This document shows, piece by piece, positions 1 to 7,703 of a DNA stretch of 39,003 nucleotides. How positions within the stretch are numbered: position 1 is the first letter of the stretch; every line of letters starts with the position of its first letter. The stretch is from Acidimicrobiia bacterium (lineage in GTDB: Bacteria; Actinomycetota; Acidimicrobiia; Acidimicrobiales; JANYDT01), in assembly GCA_025359845.1 (NCBI GenBank), contig JANYDT010000143.1:1-39003 (forward strand), written 5' to 3'. The notes below the pieces were generated by a model that was given only the letters and a program-made list of their open reading frames with translations, was not told where the DNA came from and made no database searches. The translations under genes were made by a program, and so were the position numbers.

Positions 1-85
1 CGAGGATCTCTTCCATCGGCCAGTGGAAATGATACGCGACGTACGCAACCTCTTCAAAGAGGCGATCTGATGCGCACGTCGTCAT
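1..85 (-). CDS. DUF6760 family protein of a contractile injection system (partial, N-terminus)
   Basis: This short partial gene runs off the left edge of the window. Its ATG (85-83) overlaps the TGA of the upstream tail-assembly gene (84-82) as ATGA, so the two are translationally coupled. The 28 readable residues contain LFEEVAYVAYHFHWPMEEIL, which I recognise as the opening of the small DUF6760 proteins found in extracellular contractile injection system operons. The function of that family is unknown to me beyond its association with these operons; a role in assembly is an inference from position. Confidence 0.7.
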   Translation of the reverse strand, partial: MTTCASDRLFEEVAYVAYHFHWPMEEIL

Positions 86-501
86 AATTCCCCCGGGCGA
101 CCACCGGCCACATCGACCGTGAACTCGTGACTGCAGGCGGGACAGTTGAGCAGGGCCCGCGTATGACCCTCTTGGTTCACTCGCCGATAGAGGTCTTGCA
201 GGAAAGCTAGATCGGCCGCGAAAAGATTCTCGATTATTCCCGTATGCACGTTGTCCAAGGTCCCTAACCGCGTGACCACTCGCGCCAACAATATGATGGT
301 CAAGTAGGCCTCATTCTCGACGACCCGCGGATCACGAAGCGGCAAGATCTCGTCTCGTGCCGTGGCCAGGCGCATCAGGCCGTGGCGGTGCTCAGTGCCT
401 GACCCGTCGATGTAACCCAGGGGCAGTTCGAAAGCGAACTCGGTGGTCAACGGGCCGGCTCGTGATCCCGTTCGCGTCGAGAAGTCAACGGCCGACGCCA
501 T
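82..501 (-). CDS. Phage tail assembly / baseplate-type protein of a contractile injection system
   Basis: A 139-residue protein starting at ATG 501. The frame stays open upstream to 606, but that part runs inside the tube gene and is not used. It contains a LPLGYIDGSGTEHR segment, a MRLATARDEILPLRDPR segment and a helical stretch about an early FAADLAFLQDLYRR, which I associate with the small phage tail assembly or T4-baseplate-like proteins next to tube genes in injection systems. The C-terminus has a CPAC pair (C-x-x-C) that may bind a metal. It lies 5 bp after the tube gene and overlaps the DUF6760 gene by 4 bp, so it is part of the same operon. The family assignment is from memory of such operons, not from a search. 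Confidence 0.65.
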   Translation of the reverse strand: MASAVDFSTRTGSRAGPLTTEFAFELPLGYIDGSGTEHRHGLMRLATARDEILPLRDPRVVENEAYLTIILLARVVTRLGTLDNVHTGIIENLFAADLAFLQDLYRRVNQEGHTRALLNCPACSHEFTVDVAGGRPGEL

Positions 502-506
502 GGTCG

Positions 507-947
507 TCAACCCACCTTGAGCGCTTCGTGGGTGATTGTAACGCTCTCGATCATGACCTCGTCGCTCTTGGCGTTCCCGCCCGACACCTCGACCTTCGAC
601 GGCCACCCGTTCTCGAAGTTGAAGCGCTGCTTCTCTCCATGGCTGTAGTCGCGAATGACAATCGAACCATTCTTGCGGGCGCCGTCGATGTCACCGTTCT
701 GCACCTTCTTGATCCACTCCCAAAAGTCTTTGTCGCTCACTTTGCCCCGCTTGAGCACGATATCGGCGTACTTGACATGGCCGGGCAACTTCTTCATGAT
801 CGGTAGTCCGCCGAGCTTATTCTCTTTGTGCTCGATAACCGATATTTCGATCGAGATTCCCGACGCTTCCTGGAACTGAGCAATGGTCATACCGTCGACC
901 TCGACGGAAAACGCATAGGTGACAATGGGATCGGTACCGATGGGCAT
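507..947 (-). CDS. Tail tube protein (gp19 family) of a contractile injection system
   Basis: A 146-residue protein of the T4 gp19-like tube family, which stacks as hexameric rings to form the inner tube that is driven through the target envelope when the sheath contracts. Typical features are the N-terminal DPIVTYAFSVEVDGM strand, the QEASGIS segment, IVLKRGKVSDKDFWEWI and a C-terminal strand ending near ITHEALKVG. Length is normal for the family. The start at 947 has a good Shine-Dalgarno sequence (AGGAG, 6 nt upstream). It lies downstream of the sheath gene and upstream of the assembly gene, the usual sheath-tube-assembly order in injection systems related to Afp, PVC and MAC particles. 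Confidence 0.88.
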   Translation of the reverse strand: MPIGTDPIVTYAFSVEVDGMTIAQFQEASGISIEISVIEHKENKLGGLPIMKKLPGHVKYADIVLKRGKVSDKDFWEWIKKVQNGDIDGARKNGSIVIRDYSHGEKQRFNFENGWPSKVEVSGGNAKSDEVMIESVTITHEALKVG

Positions 948-1036
948 GTTGGCTCCTAAAGATCCTTATTCGTAGCGACTTGATTGCGATATTTATGCAG
1001 AGGAATCGGCAAGTGGTAGGTGTTGCAAGACTGGCA

Positions 1037-2587
1037 TTACTCGGCGAGCGCCGAGGTGCCGCTCGGCAGCTGCGCGAGGCGGAAGATCACGAACTCCGCC
1101 GGCTTCACCGGGGCAATACCGATCTCGCAAATGACTTGACCGGCCTCGATCGTTTCTTGCGGGTTCGTTTCGTCGTCACACTTCACGTAAAATGCTTGTT
1201 CGGGAGTCGCCCCGAAAAGGGCGCCATCGAGCCACACTCGATACAGGAAGGCGCTGATCGTGCGGCGAATGCGACCCCACAAGTCCATATCGTTTGGTTC
1301 GAATACCGCCCAATTCGTTCCTCCTAGAATCGATTGTTCGACGTAGTTAAACAATCGCCGGACGTTCACGTAACGCCACGCAGGATCGCTCGAGAGCGTA
1401 CGCGCGCCCCAAACGCGGATGCCCCGGCCCGGGAAGGCGCGAATGCAGTTCACCGCCACGGGGTTGAGCAGATCGTGCTCCAACTTCGTGATCTGCGTCT
1501 CCAGCGCGATGGCCCCGCGGACGACCTCGTTGGCCGGGGCCTTGTGCACACCGCGCTCACCATCGCTTCGACACCAGATACCAGCCATGTGGCCCGATGG
1601 CGGCACGAATGCGTTCTGTCCACTCGGAGGGTCAAACACCTTTATCCAGGGCCAGTAGAGAGCGGCATATTTTGAGTCGTAGCCAGCCTTGTCTTGACGC
1701 CATTCACGAATCTGTTGGGCGTTAAGACCGGGAGGAGGATCAAGAATGGCGAGCCGATCACCCATCAACTCGCAGTGAGCGATCATGCCCAACTGCACCG
1801 ACTTCACCGCTTCGAGATCGATGGTGCCCTGCTTGTAGGCCGCCATCAGATCGGGGACGCACACCATCGTTACCGTGTCGATCGCCTCCAATCCGCCAAA
1901 TCCGGTGCGATCGGCCGAGTTACCTACGTAGTCGTCGGGTCGGAGCCGAGGCGCCGGCCCTGCTCCCGAACCGCCGCTCAAAGTCACACTGCCGGCGGCG
2001 GGGCGTCGCTCCACCGCGGCGGCCAATTTCGTTTCTTCGAGTCGGATGAGCTTCGAGACCGCATTCACTACTGTTGCCGCGTTTTGCTTGGTCTTCTTGG
2101 TGGTCAGGTTGTCGAACGTCTCTTCGACATTCCCGTTTCGCTTCACCGTAAGTTTGAACGCGTCGTCGCTCGCCTCGCTCGCGTCGCTAACTTCCACGCT
2201 TATCTGGTTTCCAGCCGGTCCGCCCTCGACAGCCCCCAATTCATAGCCCGCGAGGCTCTTGTCGGCAGCCGAGGCCAGCTCGCCACGCGCCGCAGGGAGC
2301 GACTTGGCCACTCCGTCCGAGCCGTCGCCACCCACACGAACGATATACGCTGCTCCGCCACCGTTCATGAAGTAGCCATACACAGAATGGGCCAGATATG
2401 ATCCGGCCATGAAATCCCCGAAGGCCGCCGTGAACTGGGTCCAGTTGGTGACCAAAGTGGGCGCGTTCATCGGGCCTTGCGTCGCCATTCCGACGAACGC
2501 GGCAACGGCCGTTCCCACCCCTTCGATGGGACGCGAACCGGCCTGCATCTCTTCCACATAGACGCCTGGCGACAGGTATTGCGGCAT
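1037..2587 (-). CDS. Tail sheath protein of a contractile injection system
   Basis: A 516-residue sheath protein forming the contractile outer cylinder around the tube. The N-terminus MPQYLSPGVYVEEMQ is diagnostic of phage-tail-sheath proteins, and the C-terminal third (GIRVWGARTLSSDPAW, then YVNVRRLFNYVEQSI) is the conserved sheath C-terminal domain that interlocks with neighbours. The C-terminal strand ends in FRLAQLPSGTSALAE, typical of Afp-like sheaths. The middle (about residues 95-230) is the variable surface domain. ATG 2587 is preceded by a G-rich Shine-Dalgarno sequence (AGGGGG, 6 nt). It is the first gene of the minus-strand operon in the window and is transcribed away from the Hsp70-FGE gene. 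Confidence 0.92.
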   Translation of the reverse strand: MPQYLSPGVYVEEMQAGSRPIEGVGTAVAAFVGMATQGPMNAPTLVTNWTQFTAAFGDFMAGSYLAHSVYGYFMNGGGAAYIVRVGGDGSDGVAKSLPAARGELASAADKSLAGYELGAVEGGPAGNQISVEVSDASEASDDAFKLTVKRNGNVEETFDNLTTKKTKQNAATVVNAVSKLIRLEETKLAAAVERRPAAGSVTLSGGSGAGPAPRLRPDDYVGNSADRTGFGGLEAIDTVTMVCVPDLMAAYKQGTIDLEAVKSVQLGMIAHCELMGDRLAILDPPPGLNAQQIREWRQDKAGYDSKYAALYWPWIKVFDPPSGQNAFVPPSGHMAGIWCRSDGERGVHKAPANEVVRGAIALETQITKLEHDLLNPVAVNCIRAFPGRGIRVWGARTLSSDPAWRYVNVRRLFNYVEQSILGGTNWAVFEPNDMDLWGRIRRTISAFLYRVWLDGALFGATPEQAFYVKCDDETNPQETIEAGQVICEIGIAPVKPAEFVIFRLAQLPSGTSALAE

Positions 2588-2901
2588 AACGGCCCCCTAA
2601 TGGGTCAAGACGTTGATAGATATGCGGCGGCGTCTGCTCAGGTTGCATTCGCCTACCAACCAAGCCTCGTCGTTTCCAGCCCGCCGTTCAACGCTCGCCC
2701 GGCCCAGCCCGGGGGAAGCGGGACCTGCCCGATGGGGCAAACCGACCGGCCACGACCGCGTCCCATCGTTCAACGCCCGCTCGGCCGAGTGCGGGGGAAG
2801 CGGGACCGGCCCTAGGTCGGCGCCGCTCGACCGCGCGCACTTGTTCGTGCGACACTTGCGTATCAGCGAGATGAACCGTGTCGAGAAGGGATGTTGGGCC
2901 C
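2588..2901. promoter_or_regulatory. Divergent intergenic region between sheath operon and Hsp70-FGE operon
   Basis: About 314 bp with no convincing gene. It must hold promoters for both the minus-strand injection-system operon and the plus-strand Hsp70-FGE operon. It contains an imperfect direct repeat (listed separately). I could not identify convincing -10/-35 elements. The right end shrinks to about 290 bp if the alternative GTG at 2878 is used for the Hsp70-FGE gene. Confidence 0.45.
2685..2812. repeat. Imperfect direct repeat, two copies of about 46 bp with 82-bp period
   Basis: Two copies at about 2685-2730 and 2767-2812 both start with CGTTCAACGC and share GGGGGAAGCGGGACC, with a few substitutions between. 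The copies are separated by about 36 bp of other GC-rich sequence. They lie in the divergent intergenic region, so they could be regulator-binding sites or relics of a duplication. There are only two copies and they are imperfect, so this is not a CRISPR. Confidence 0.6.
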
Positions 2902-5900
2902 GTGGCTGACTACGACCTGGGTATTGACGTCGGTACGAACGCCACCCGCATGGCCGTGAAACGGGCCGGCGCGGCCGCCCCCGAAATCTGGCGCTTTCCC
3001 TCCGGCGCGCGGTACGAGCCGACCGTCGTCTACGCCGGCCGCGCCGGCCGATTGGTGGGCGAAGCCGCGCTCAGCGCGGTCGGTGACGATGTCGCCGACG
3101 CCACAGCCACCGAGTTCGCTTGCTCCATCGGGCTCGGCGAGAGCGTCCTCTTGGGGCGTCAGGCCTGGCAACCCGAACGTCTCGTCGCTGTGGTCGTAGC
3201 CGATGTGATCGGACGGGTCACCGAACAGGAAGGGGCGGCGCCACGGACCATCGTGTTGGCGTGCCCGCCTTACTGGATCGGCTCTCGCCTAGCCAAATTG
3301 AAGGCCGCGCTGGTCGAGATCGGCCTGGCTCAGGTCCGCCTGACCGGCAGCGTGCAGGCGGCCGCGTTGGCCCACGTGGCTTTGGGTTCGGTCGCGAACG
3401 GTCAAACGCTCGGGGTGTTCATCATGGGCGCGTCGGTCTTCACCGCCGGCGTATTGGGAGTCACCGATGAAGGCAAGGTTCGGATCCGGTCGCTTGTCGG
3501 CGACGATCAACGCGGCGGAAACCAGATCGACGAAGCACTCGCTTCTTACGTCCGGGCCACCGCGCCGAGTCGAGTGTTGACCGACCCCGTTTCGCTCCGT
3601 GAGGCCAGCCGTGTAGCCAAGGAACAGCTCTCGGATGCCCTTGTTGCGCAAGTGGCAGTCAGCCTTGACGGCGACGGGGACACCGCGTCGCATCTCGTTG
3701 TCATCAGCCGCTCGCAGTTCGACTCCGTGGCGGCCGACGTGATCGACAGTTGCATCGCAGCGCTAAAGGAGTTGGTCAACGCCGCTCGGGCCAACGGCGA
3801 CGAGGTGACCGAAGTCTTGGTCGCCGGCGGCTCGGTGAAAATACCGCGGATCACCGAGGAACTAACTCAACTCGGGCTACACGCCGTGGCGGGGGTTGAC
3901 CCGACCTACGCGATCGCGATCGGCGCGGCTCTCACGGCCGAAGACGTCGCTCGGGCCTCCGGCGCACTTGTCACGACGTCGCCTCGACCGGCGGGTGTCG
4001 CGACGGCCGCAGTTGTCGCCGCACCCATCGTCGTTCCCGCACCCATCGTCGTTCCCGAACCCATCGTCGTTCCCGAACCCATCGTCGTTCCCGAACCCAT
4101 CGTCGTTCCCGAAGCCGAACTCGAACCGGCCGCGATACCCGAACCCATCGTCGTTCCCAAAGTCGTCGCGGCACCCGAACCCGTCATACCCGAACCCGTC
4201 ATACCCGAACCCGTCCGACCCGAGCCGATCGGTGCTGGTGTGCCGGTTGTCGTGGCGCCGCCGCCCACGATCACGCCTGAAGCCCGCACGCCGGTCCGCC
4301 GGCCGCCACTGCCTCCTCCACCGGATCGCCAAGAGTCCGGTCCGACGCCGAGGGAGATGGAGGACGTACCCACTCGGCGGGGGCGAAGAGGGCTGATCGC
4401 GGGGGCGATAGCGGTGGTTGTTGTCGCAATCGGAGGATTCGCCGTGGTCAACTCGCGCCGAGACGGCTCGTCCACCGCACCGAGAACAACAGTCACCGCA
4501 CCGAGAACGACAGTCACCGCGACCGAACCAACGGTTACGACCGAACCAACGAATACCACCGACGGCACGGCCACGACAGCACCGCCAGTGACCGCCGGGG
4601 CGGCGACCACCGCCGCAGCCAAGGCCCGCATCGCGACCGGAAATGGCGGGCGGGCGGCCGGCGCTGGCATGGTCGAGATCCCGGCCGCGACCTATCCCAT
4701 TGGGTCGCCAAAGCCCGACCTGCTAGCCGAATCGAAACGCCGTGACGCCGCGGTCACAGCCTTTTTTATTGACCAGCACGAGGTCACCAACGCTGAATAC
4801 AAAGACTTCGTCGATGCCACCGGCGCCGCCGCCCCGTTGGCCGGTTGGAACGCCAGCGGCCCCGCCGAGGCGAAGCTCGACCACCCGGTGCGCGGCATCA
4901 CCTACGAATGGGCCGACGCTTACTGCACGTCATTGGGCAAACGACTTCCGACTGAAACCGAGTGGGAAGTGGCCGCCGCCGGAAAGGACGGCCAGAAGTT
5001 CGCCTGGGGCAACGATATTGGCGCAGTAGAGTTGCCGGCGAAGGACACCTACGCAGTGATGTCGGTGGCGGCCAACAAGAGTGCTTTCGGCGTGTTCGAC
5101 CTCACGGGAAGCGTATGGGAATGGGTCAGCAATCCCTATGACCCCAATAAGGTCCCGACCGGCCAACATCTGTTACGCGGCGGCCAGAACGGGTACGTTC
5201 GAAACAATTGGAGTCGACTTCCGGTTGATGAAGCGGCATCGAACGCCGTGCTGGCGGCCGGTATGCGCTGTGCCGCAACTACCGTCTCTTCTGATATCAA
5301 AGCCGGAAAGTTCGGCGCCTATCGCAAACCACCAGTTCCGGTACCGCCGCAACTGAGAACTCCCGCGGGCTACAAGTTCTACGACGATTTCAGCGGGTCG
5401 CGACTCGATTGGATCGAGGTGACGATGCCGAACGTGCGCTTCGGCTATCACCCCAACAAGTTCTTCCATCTCGAGACGAAGACTGCGAACCAGACGGTGG
5501 TGGCGTCGTGTCCGTGCAGTACCCCGACGGGCAACGTCGCCATCTCGGCCACCGCCGAAGTCGAGCCAACACTCACCATGCCTGACGGATCGTTTGCCTG
5601 GGGCATCGTCGTTCGGGCCGCCGAAGCGAGCGCCCCGAGTTATGTGCCATCCGACTTCGTCGCCCTCGTGGTGAATCAACGACAGCAAACGTGGAGCGCG
5701 TATGTGCACCATCCCGACGGGAGCAAAACGGTCATCGGGGGTGCGCAGTTCAATGGGCTGGAGTCCGACAGCGTGTCGGTCGAAATGCACGATCTCGGCA
5801 GCAAGATCGAATTCTATATCAACGGTACCTACCGGGGCGAGTCTCTCCCGACGGCAAAGCTACCAACCGGAAACCACGCCGGATTCATTCTTTCCAGCGA

Positions 5901-5958
5901 CGCGAGTTCGACCAAAGTCCATATCCACTTTTCCAATTTTGGCATTCGAAATCTCTGA
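2902..5958 (+). CDS. Hsp70-like ATPase domain fused to membrane segment, FGE-sulfatase-like domain and beta-sandwich
   Basis: A roughly 1018-residue multidomain protein. Residues about 1-350 are an Hsp70/actin-fold domain: DLGIDVGTNATRM is the phosphate-1 loop and LVAGGSVKIPRI matches the adenosine motif, but the usual phosphate-2 loop is degenerate (MGASVFTAG). A Pro-rich linker follows with repeated EPIVVP units, then one membrane helix (LIAGAIAVVVVAIGGFAVV), a Thr/Pro-rich stretch, an FGE-sulfatase-like domain starting at MVEIPAATYPIGS, and a C-terminal LamG/DUF1080-like beta-sandwich. The predicted topology puts the Hsp70 part in the cytoplasm and the FGE part outside. The segment corresponding to the FGE copper site has no Cys, so enzyme activity is unlikely. 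I prefer GTG 2902, with AAGGG upstream; GTG 2878 is the alternative. Confidence 0.85.
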   Translation: MADYDLGIDVGTNATRMAVKRAGAAAPEIWRFPSGARYEPTVVYAGRAGRLVGEAALSAVGDDVADATATEFACSIGLGESVLLGRQAWQPERLVAVVVADVIGRVTEQEGAAPRTIVLACPPYWIGSRLAKLKAALVEIGLAQVRLTGSVQAAALAHVALGSVANGQTLGVFIMGASVFTAGVLGVTDEGKVRIRSLVGDDQRGGNQIDEALASYVRATAPSRVLTDPVSLREASRVAKEQLSDALVAQVAVSLDGDGDTASHLVVISRSQFDSVAADVIDSCIAALKELVNAARANGDEVTEVLVAGGSVKIPRITEELTQLGLHAVAGVDPTYAIAIGAALTAEDVARASGALVTTSPRPAGVATAAVVAAPIVVPAPIVVPEPIVVPEPIVVPEPIVVPEAELEPAAIPEPIVVPKVVAAPEPVIPEPVIPEPVRPEPIGAGVPVVVAPPPTITPEARTPVRRPPLPPPPDRQESGPTPREMEDVPTRRGRRGLIAGAIAVVVVAIGGFAVVNSRRDGSSTAPRTTVTAPRTTVTATEPTVTTEPTNTTDGTATTAPPVTAGAATTAAAKARIATGNGGRAAGAGMVEIPAATYPIGSPKPDLLAESKRRDAAVTAFFIDQHEVTNAEYKDFVDATGAAAPLAGWNASGPAEAKLDHPVRGITYEWADAYCTSLGKRLPTETEWEVAAAGKDGQKFAWGNDIGAVELPAKDTYAVMSVAANKSAFGVFDLTGSVWEWVSNPYDPNKVPTGQHLLRGGQNGYVRNNWSRLPVDEAASNAVLAAGMRCAATTVSSDIKAGKFGAYRKPPVPVPPQLRTPAGYKFYDDFSGSRLDWIEVTMPNVRFGYHPNKFFHLETKTANQTVVASCPCSTPTGNVAISATAEVEPTLTMPDGSFAWGIVVRAAEASAPSYVPSDFVALVVNQRQQTWSAYVHHPDGSKTVIGGAQFNGLESDSVSVEMHDLGSKIEFYINGTYRGESLPTAKLPTGNHAGFILSSDASSTKVHIHFSNFGIRNL
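4015..4230 (+). repeat. Tandem 18-bp coding repeats (EPIVVP units)
   Basis: Within the linker of the Hsp70-FGE gene, an 18-bp unit reading CCCATCGTCGTTCCCGAA is repeated about five times nearly without change between 4024 and 4110, with another copy near 4141 and degenerate EPVIP copies to about 4220. The repeats encode a stiff Pro/Val-rich spacer between the ATPase domain and the membrane helix. Such arrays change length easily by slippage, so copy number may vary between strains. Confidence 0.85.
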
Positions 5959-5971
5959 GAACGGTGCACCC

Positions 5972-7564
5972 ATGAAACGTGTTTTTGGAGTCCTGCGAGT
6001 AGGGCGAGTAAGCCCGGCATTGGGGGCCCTGACCATTGTCGCGACCGCCCTCTTTCCGACGCTGCGAGCGGGCGCGCAAGGCCCAACGACGTTAGCGGCG
6101 CAAGCCACTACGGCACCGAAATCGAAACTCACTACGACGCCGGCGACAACCGTCACGACAACTCCAGTGACAACCGTGCCCGCCACCTCTCTGGCCTCCG
6201 GCACCCCTCTATCCTCGGCCGCGTCAGCCGAGGCCATGGTGCGGGTGCCCGCCGGCACATATCAGATCGGCTCCAATTCGGCCACGAGCGAAGCCGTGAA
6301 GGCCCGATCGATCAGCGTAGGGGCCTTCTTCATCGACGCCTTCGAGACTACCAACGCGCAGTACAGCCGGTTCGTCGACAAGGCCGGCGCACCGATTCCG
6401 GCGGGCTGGGTACGAGGGCGAATCCCCGACGGAAAAGACGATCACCCGGTCATCGGCGTCCAGTGGGAGTGGGCGCAGGCGTATTGCGCTGCCCTGTCGA
6501 AGCGGCTCCCAGGCGATGCCGAGTGGGAGGCCGCAGCCCGTGGTCCCGACGGGCGCCCGTACCCCTGGGGGTCTGACGCGACGGCGGTCGACCTTGATAC
6601 GCCGGGCAGCCGGGCGGTCGGGAGCGAAAAGATCAACGTGAGTGTCTTCGGGGTGCACGACACCGTCGGGAGCGCGTGGGAGTGGGTCGACCAACCGTAC
6701 GATCCGGTGGGACCGACGCAGCGGGTCCGGCGGGGAGGAGAATACGGACGGGTCCGCGGTGGCGCCGCTATGCGACAAGTCATCGATCCAGCCAACGTGT
6801 CGGTCGTGGCCGAAACCGGTTTTCGGTGCGCCGCCGACCGCGTCGATCCGAAGGTCAAGGCCGGCCAGTTCGATACCGGTCACGGCGCGCCCACACCCGA
6901 AGCGGCGGTGACCACGGGACCGGTGACCGTGCCGGTGACCATCACGCCGGGTGTTCTTTTGTCCGACAATTTCGAGAACCCCAAGTCCGGTTGGACGACT
7001 CGAAAGGAGGCCGATTTCTTCGTCGGATATCACGCCCCAAGTTGGTATCACGTCGACGCGTCGAAGGCCGGAGTGCAGGCGATGTCGTTGCTCGGAGTGC
7101 AATATTCCAACGTCGCCATCGAAGCGAAAACCTACGTCGACAAGGTGGGCACGCCGACGGGCCGATTCCGCTACGGCGTTGTGTTCCGCGCCACGGGTGC
7201 CGTACGCAAGCCGCCTGCCGGCGTCCTGGGGCCGGATCAGCCCGAAGACTTCTACGCCTTCGTGATCGACCCTCGAGGGCACCGCTGGTACCTGCTGCAT
7301 CGCGACACCCTGCCCTTCCGGGCCGTCACCTCAGGCCGTCTGCGGGTCGCGGTTACGGCCTTCGACTCGGCCAAGCCCGACACGCTGCGCGTCATCGCCA
7401 ACGGCCGACACATCAGCCTCTTCGTGAACGGGCTACAAGTCGGCCGCTATGACACGCGCAACTTCCATCCCACCGGCGACATCGGCTTCTACGTGGAAAC
7501 GCTCACCGAGACCCGCGCCCACGTCCACTTCGACGCGATCGAGGTCCGCCGCGTCGGGCCATAG
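5972..7564 (+). CDS. Secreted FGE-sulfatase-like protein with C-terminal beta-sandwich
   Basis: A 530-residue protein starting at ATG 5972, 13 bp after the Hsp70-FGE gene and probably in the same operon. It begins with a signal peptide or N-terminal anchor (MKRVFGVLRVG then a hydrophobic stretch to about residue 30), followed by a Thr-rich spacer, an FGE-sulfatase-like domain starting at AMVRVPAGTYQIGS, and a C-terminal beta-sandwich starting near LLSDNFENPKSGW. The last two parts match the second half of the upstream protein, so the genes share an ancestral duplication. As in its neighbour, the RRGGEYGRVRGG segment lacks the copper-binding cysteines of true FGE, so I expect a binding role rather than formylglycine formation. 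Confidence 0.82.
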   Translation: MKRVFGVLRVGRVSPALGALTIVATALFPTLRAGAQGPTTLAAQATTAPKSKLTTTPATTVTTTPVTTVPATSLASGTPLSSAASAEAMVRVPAGTYQIGSNSATSEAVKARSISVGAFFIDAFETTNAQYSRFVDKAGAPIPAGWVRGRIPDGKDDHPVIGVQWEWAQAYCAALSKRLPGDAEWEAAARGPDGRPYPWGSDATAVDLDTPGSRAVGSEKINVSVFGVHDTVGSAWEWVDQPYDPVGPTQRVRRGGEYGRVRGGAAMRQVIDPANVSVVAETGFRCAADRVDPKVKAGQFDTGHGAPTPEAAVTTGPVTVPVTITPGVLLSDNFENPKSGWTTRKEADFFVGYHAPSWYHVDASKAGVQAMSLLGVQYSNVAIEAKTYVDKVGTPTGRFRYGVVFRATGAVRKPPAGVLGPDQPEDFYAFVIDPRGHRWYLLHRDTLPFRAVTSGRLRVAVTAFDSAKPDTLRVIANGRHISLFVNGLQVGRYDTRNFHPTGDIGFYVETLTETRAHVHFDAIEVRRVGP

Positions 7565-7703
7565 GCGGCCGAAGTGATCCCGACGCGGTGTCCTGTGGAC
7601 CGGTAATTGGCTCGAAAGAAATAGTGGTTTCCCCGATGCGCTGATGGCCCGGCGTCCTTCATGATGGCTGGAGTTTCGACCCGCCAACGAAGGAGAACAC
7701 ACT

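Noticed and set aside
4015..4230. Possible CRISPR array from regular 18-bp repeats
   Set aside because: The repeats are head-to-tail without spacers and are coding in frame (EPIVVP).
3906..4670. 254-residue antisense frame opposite the Hsp70-FGE linker
   Set aside because: It is a shadow of the repeated EPIVVP linker; its Gly/Ser/Thr repeats mirror those of the real gene and there is no start signal.
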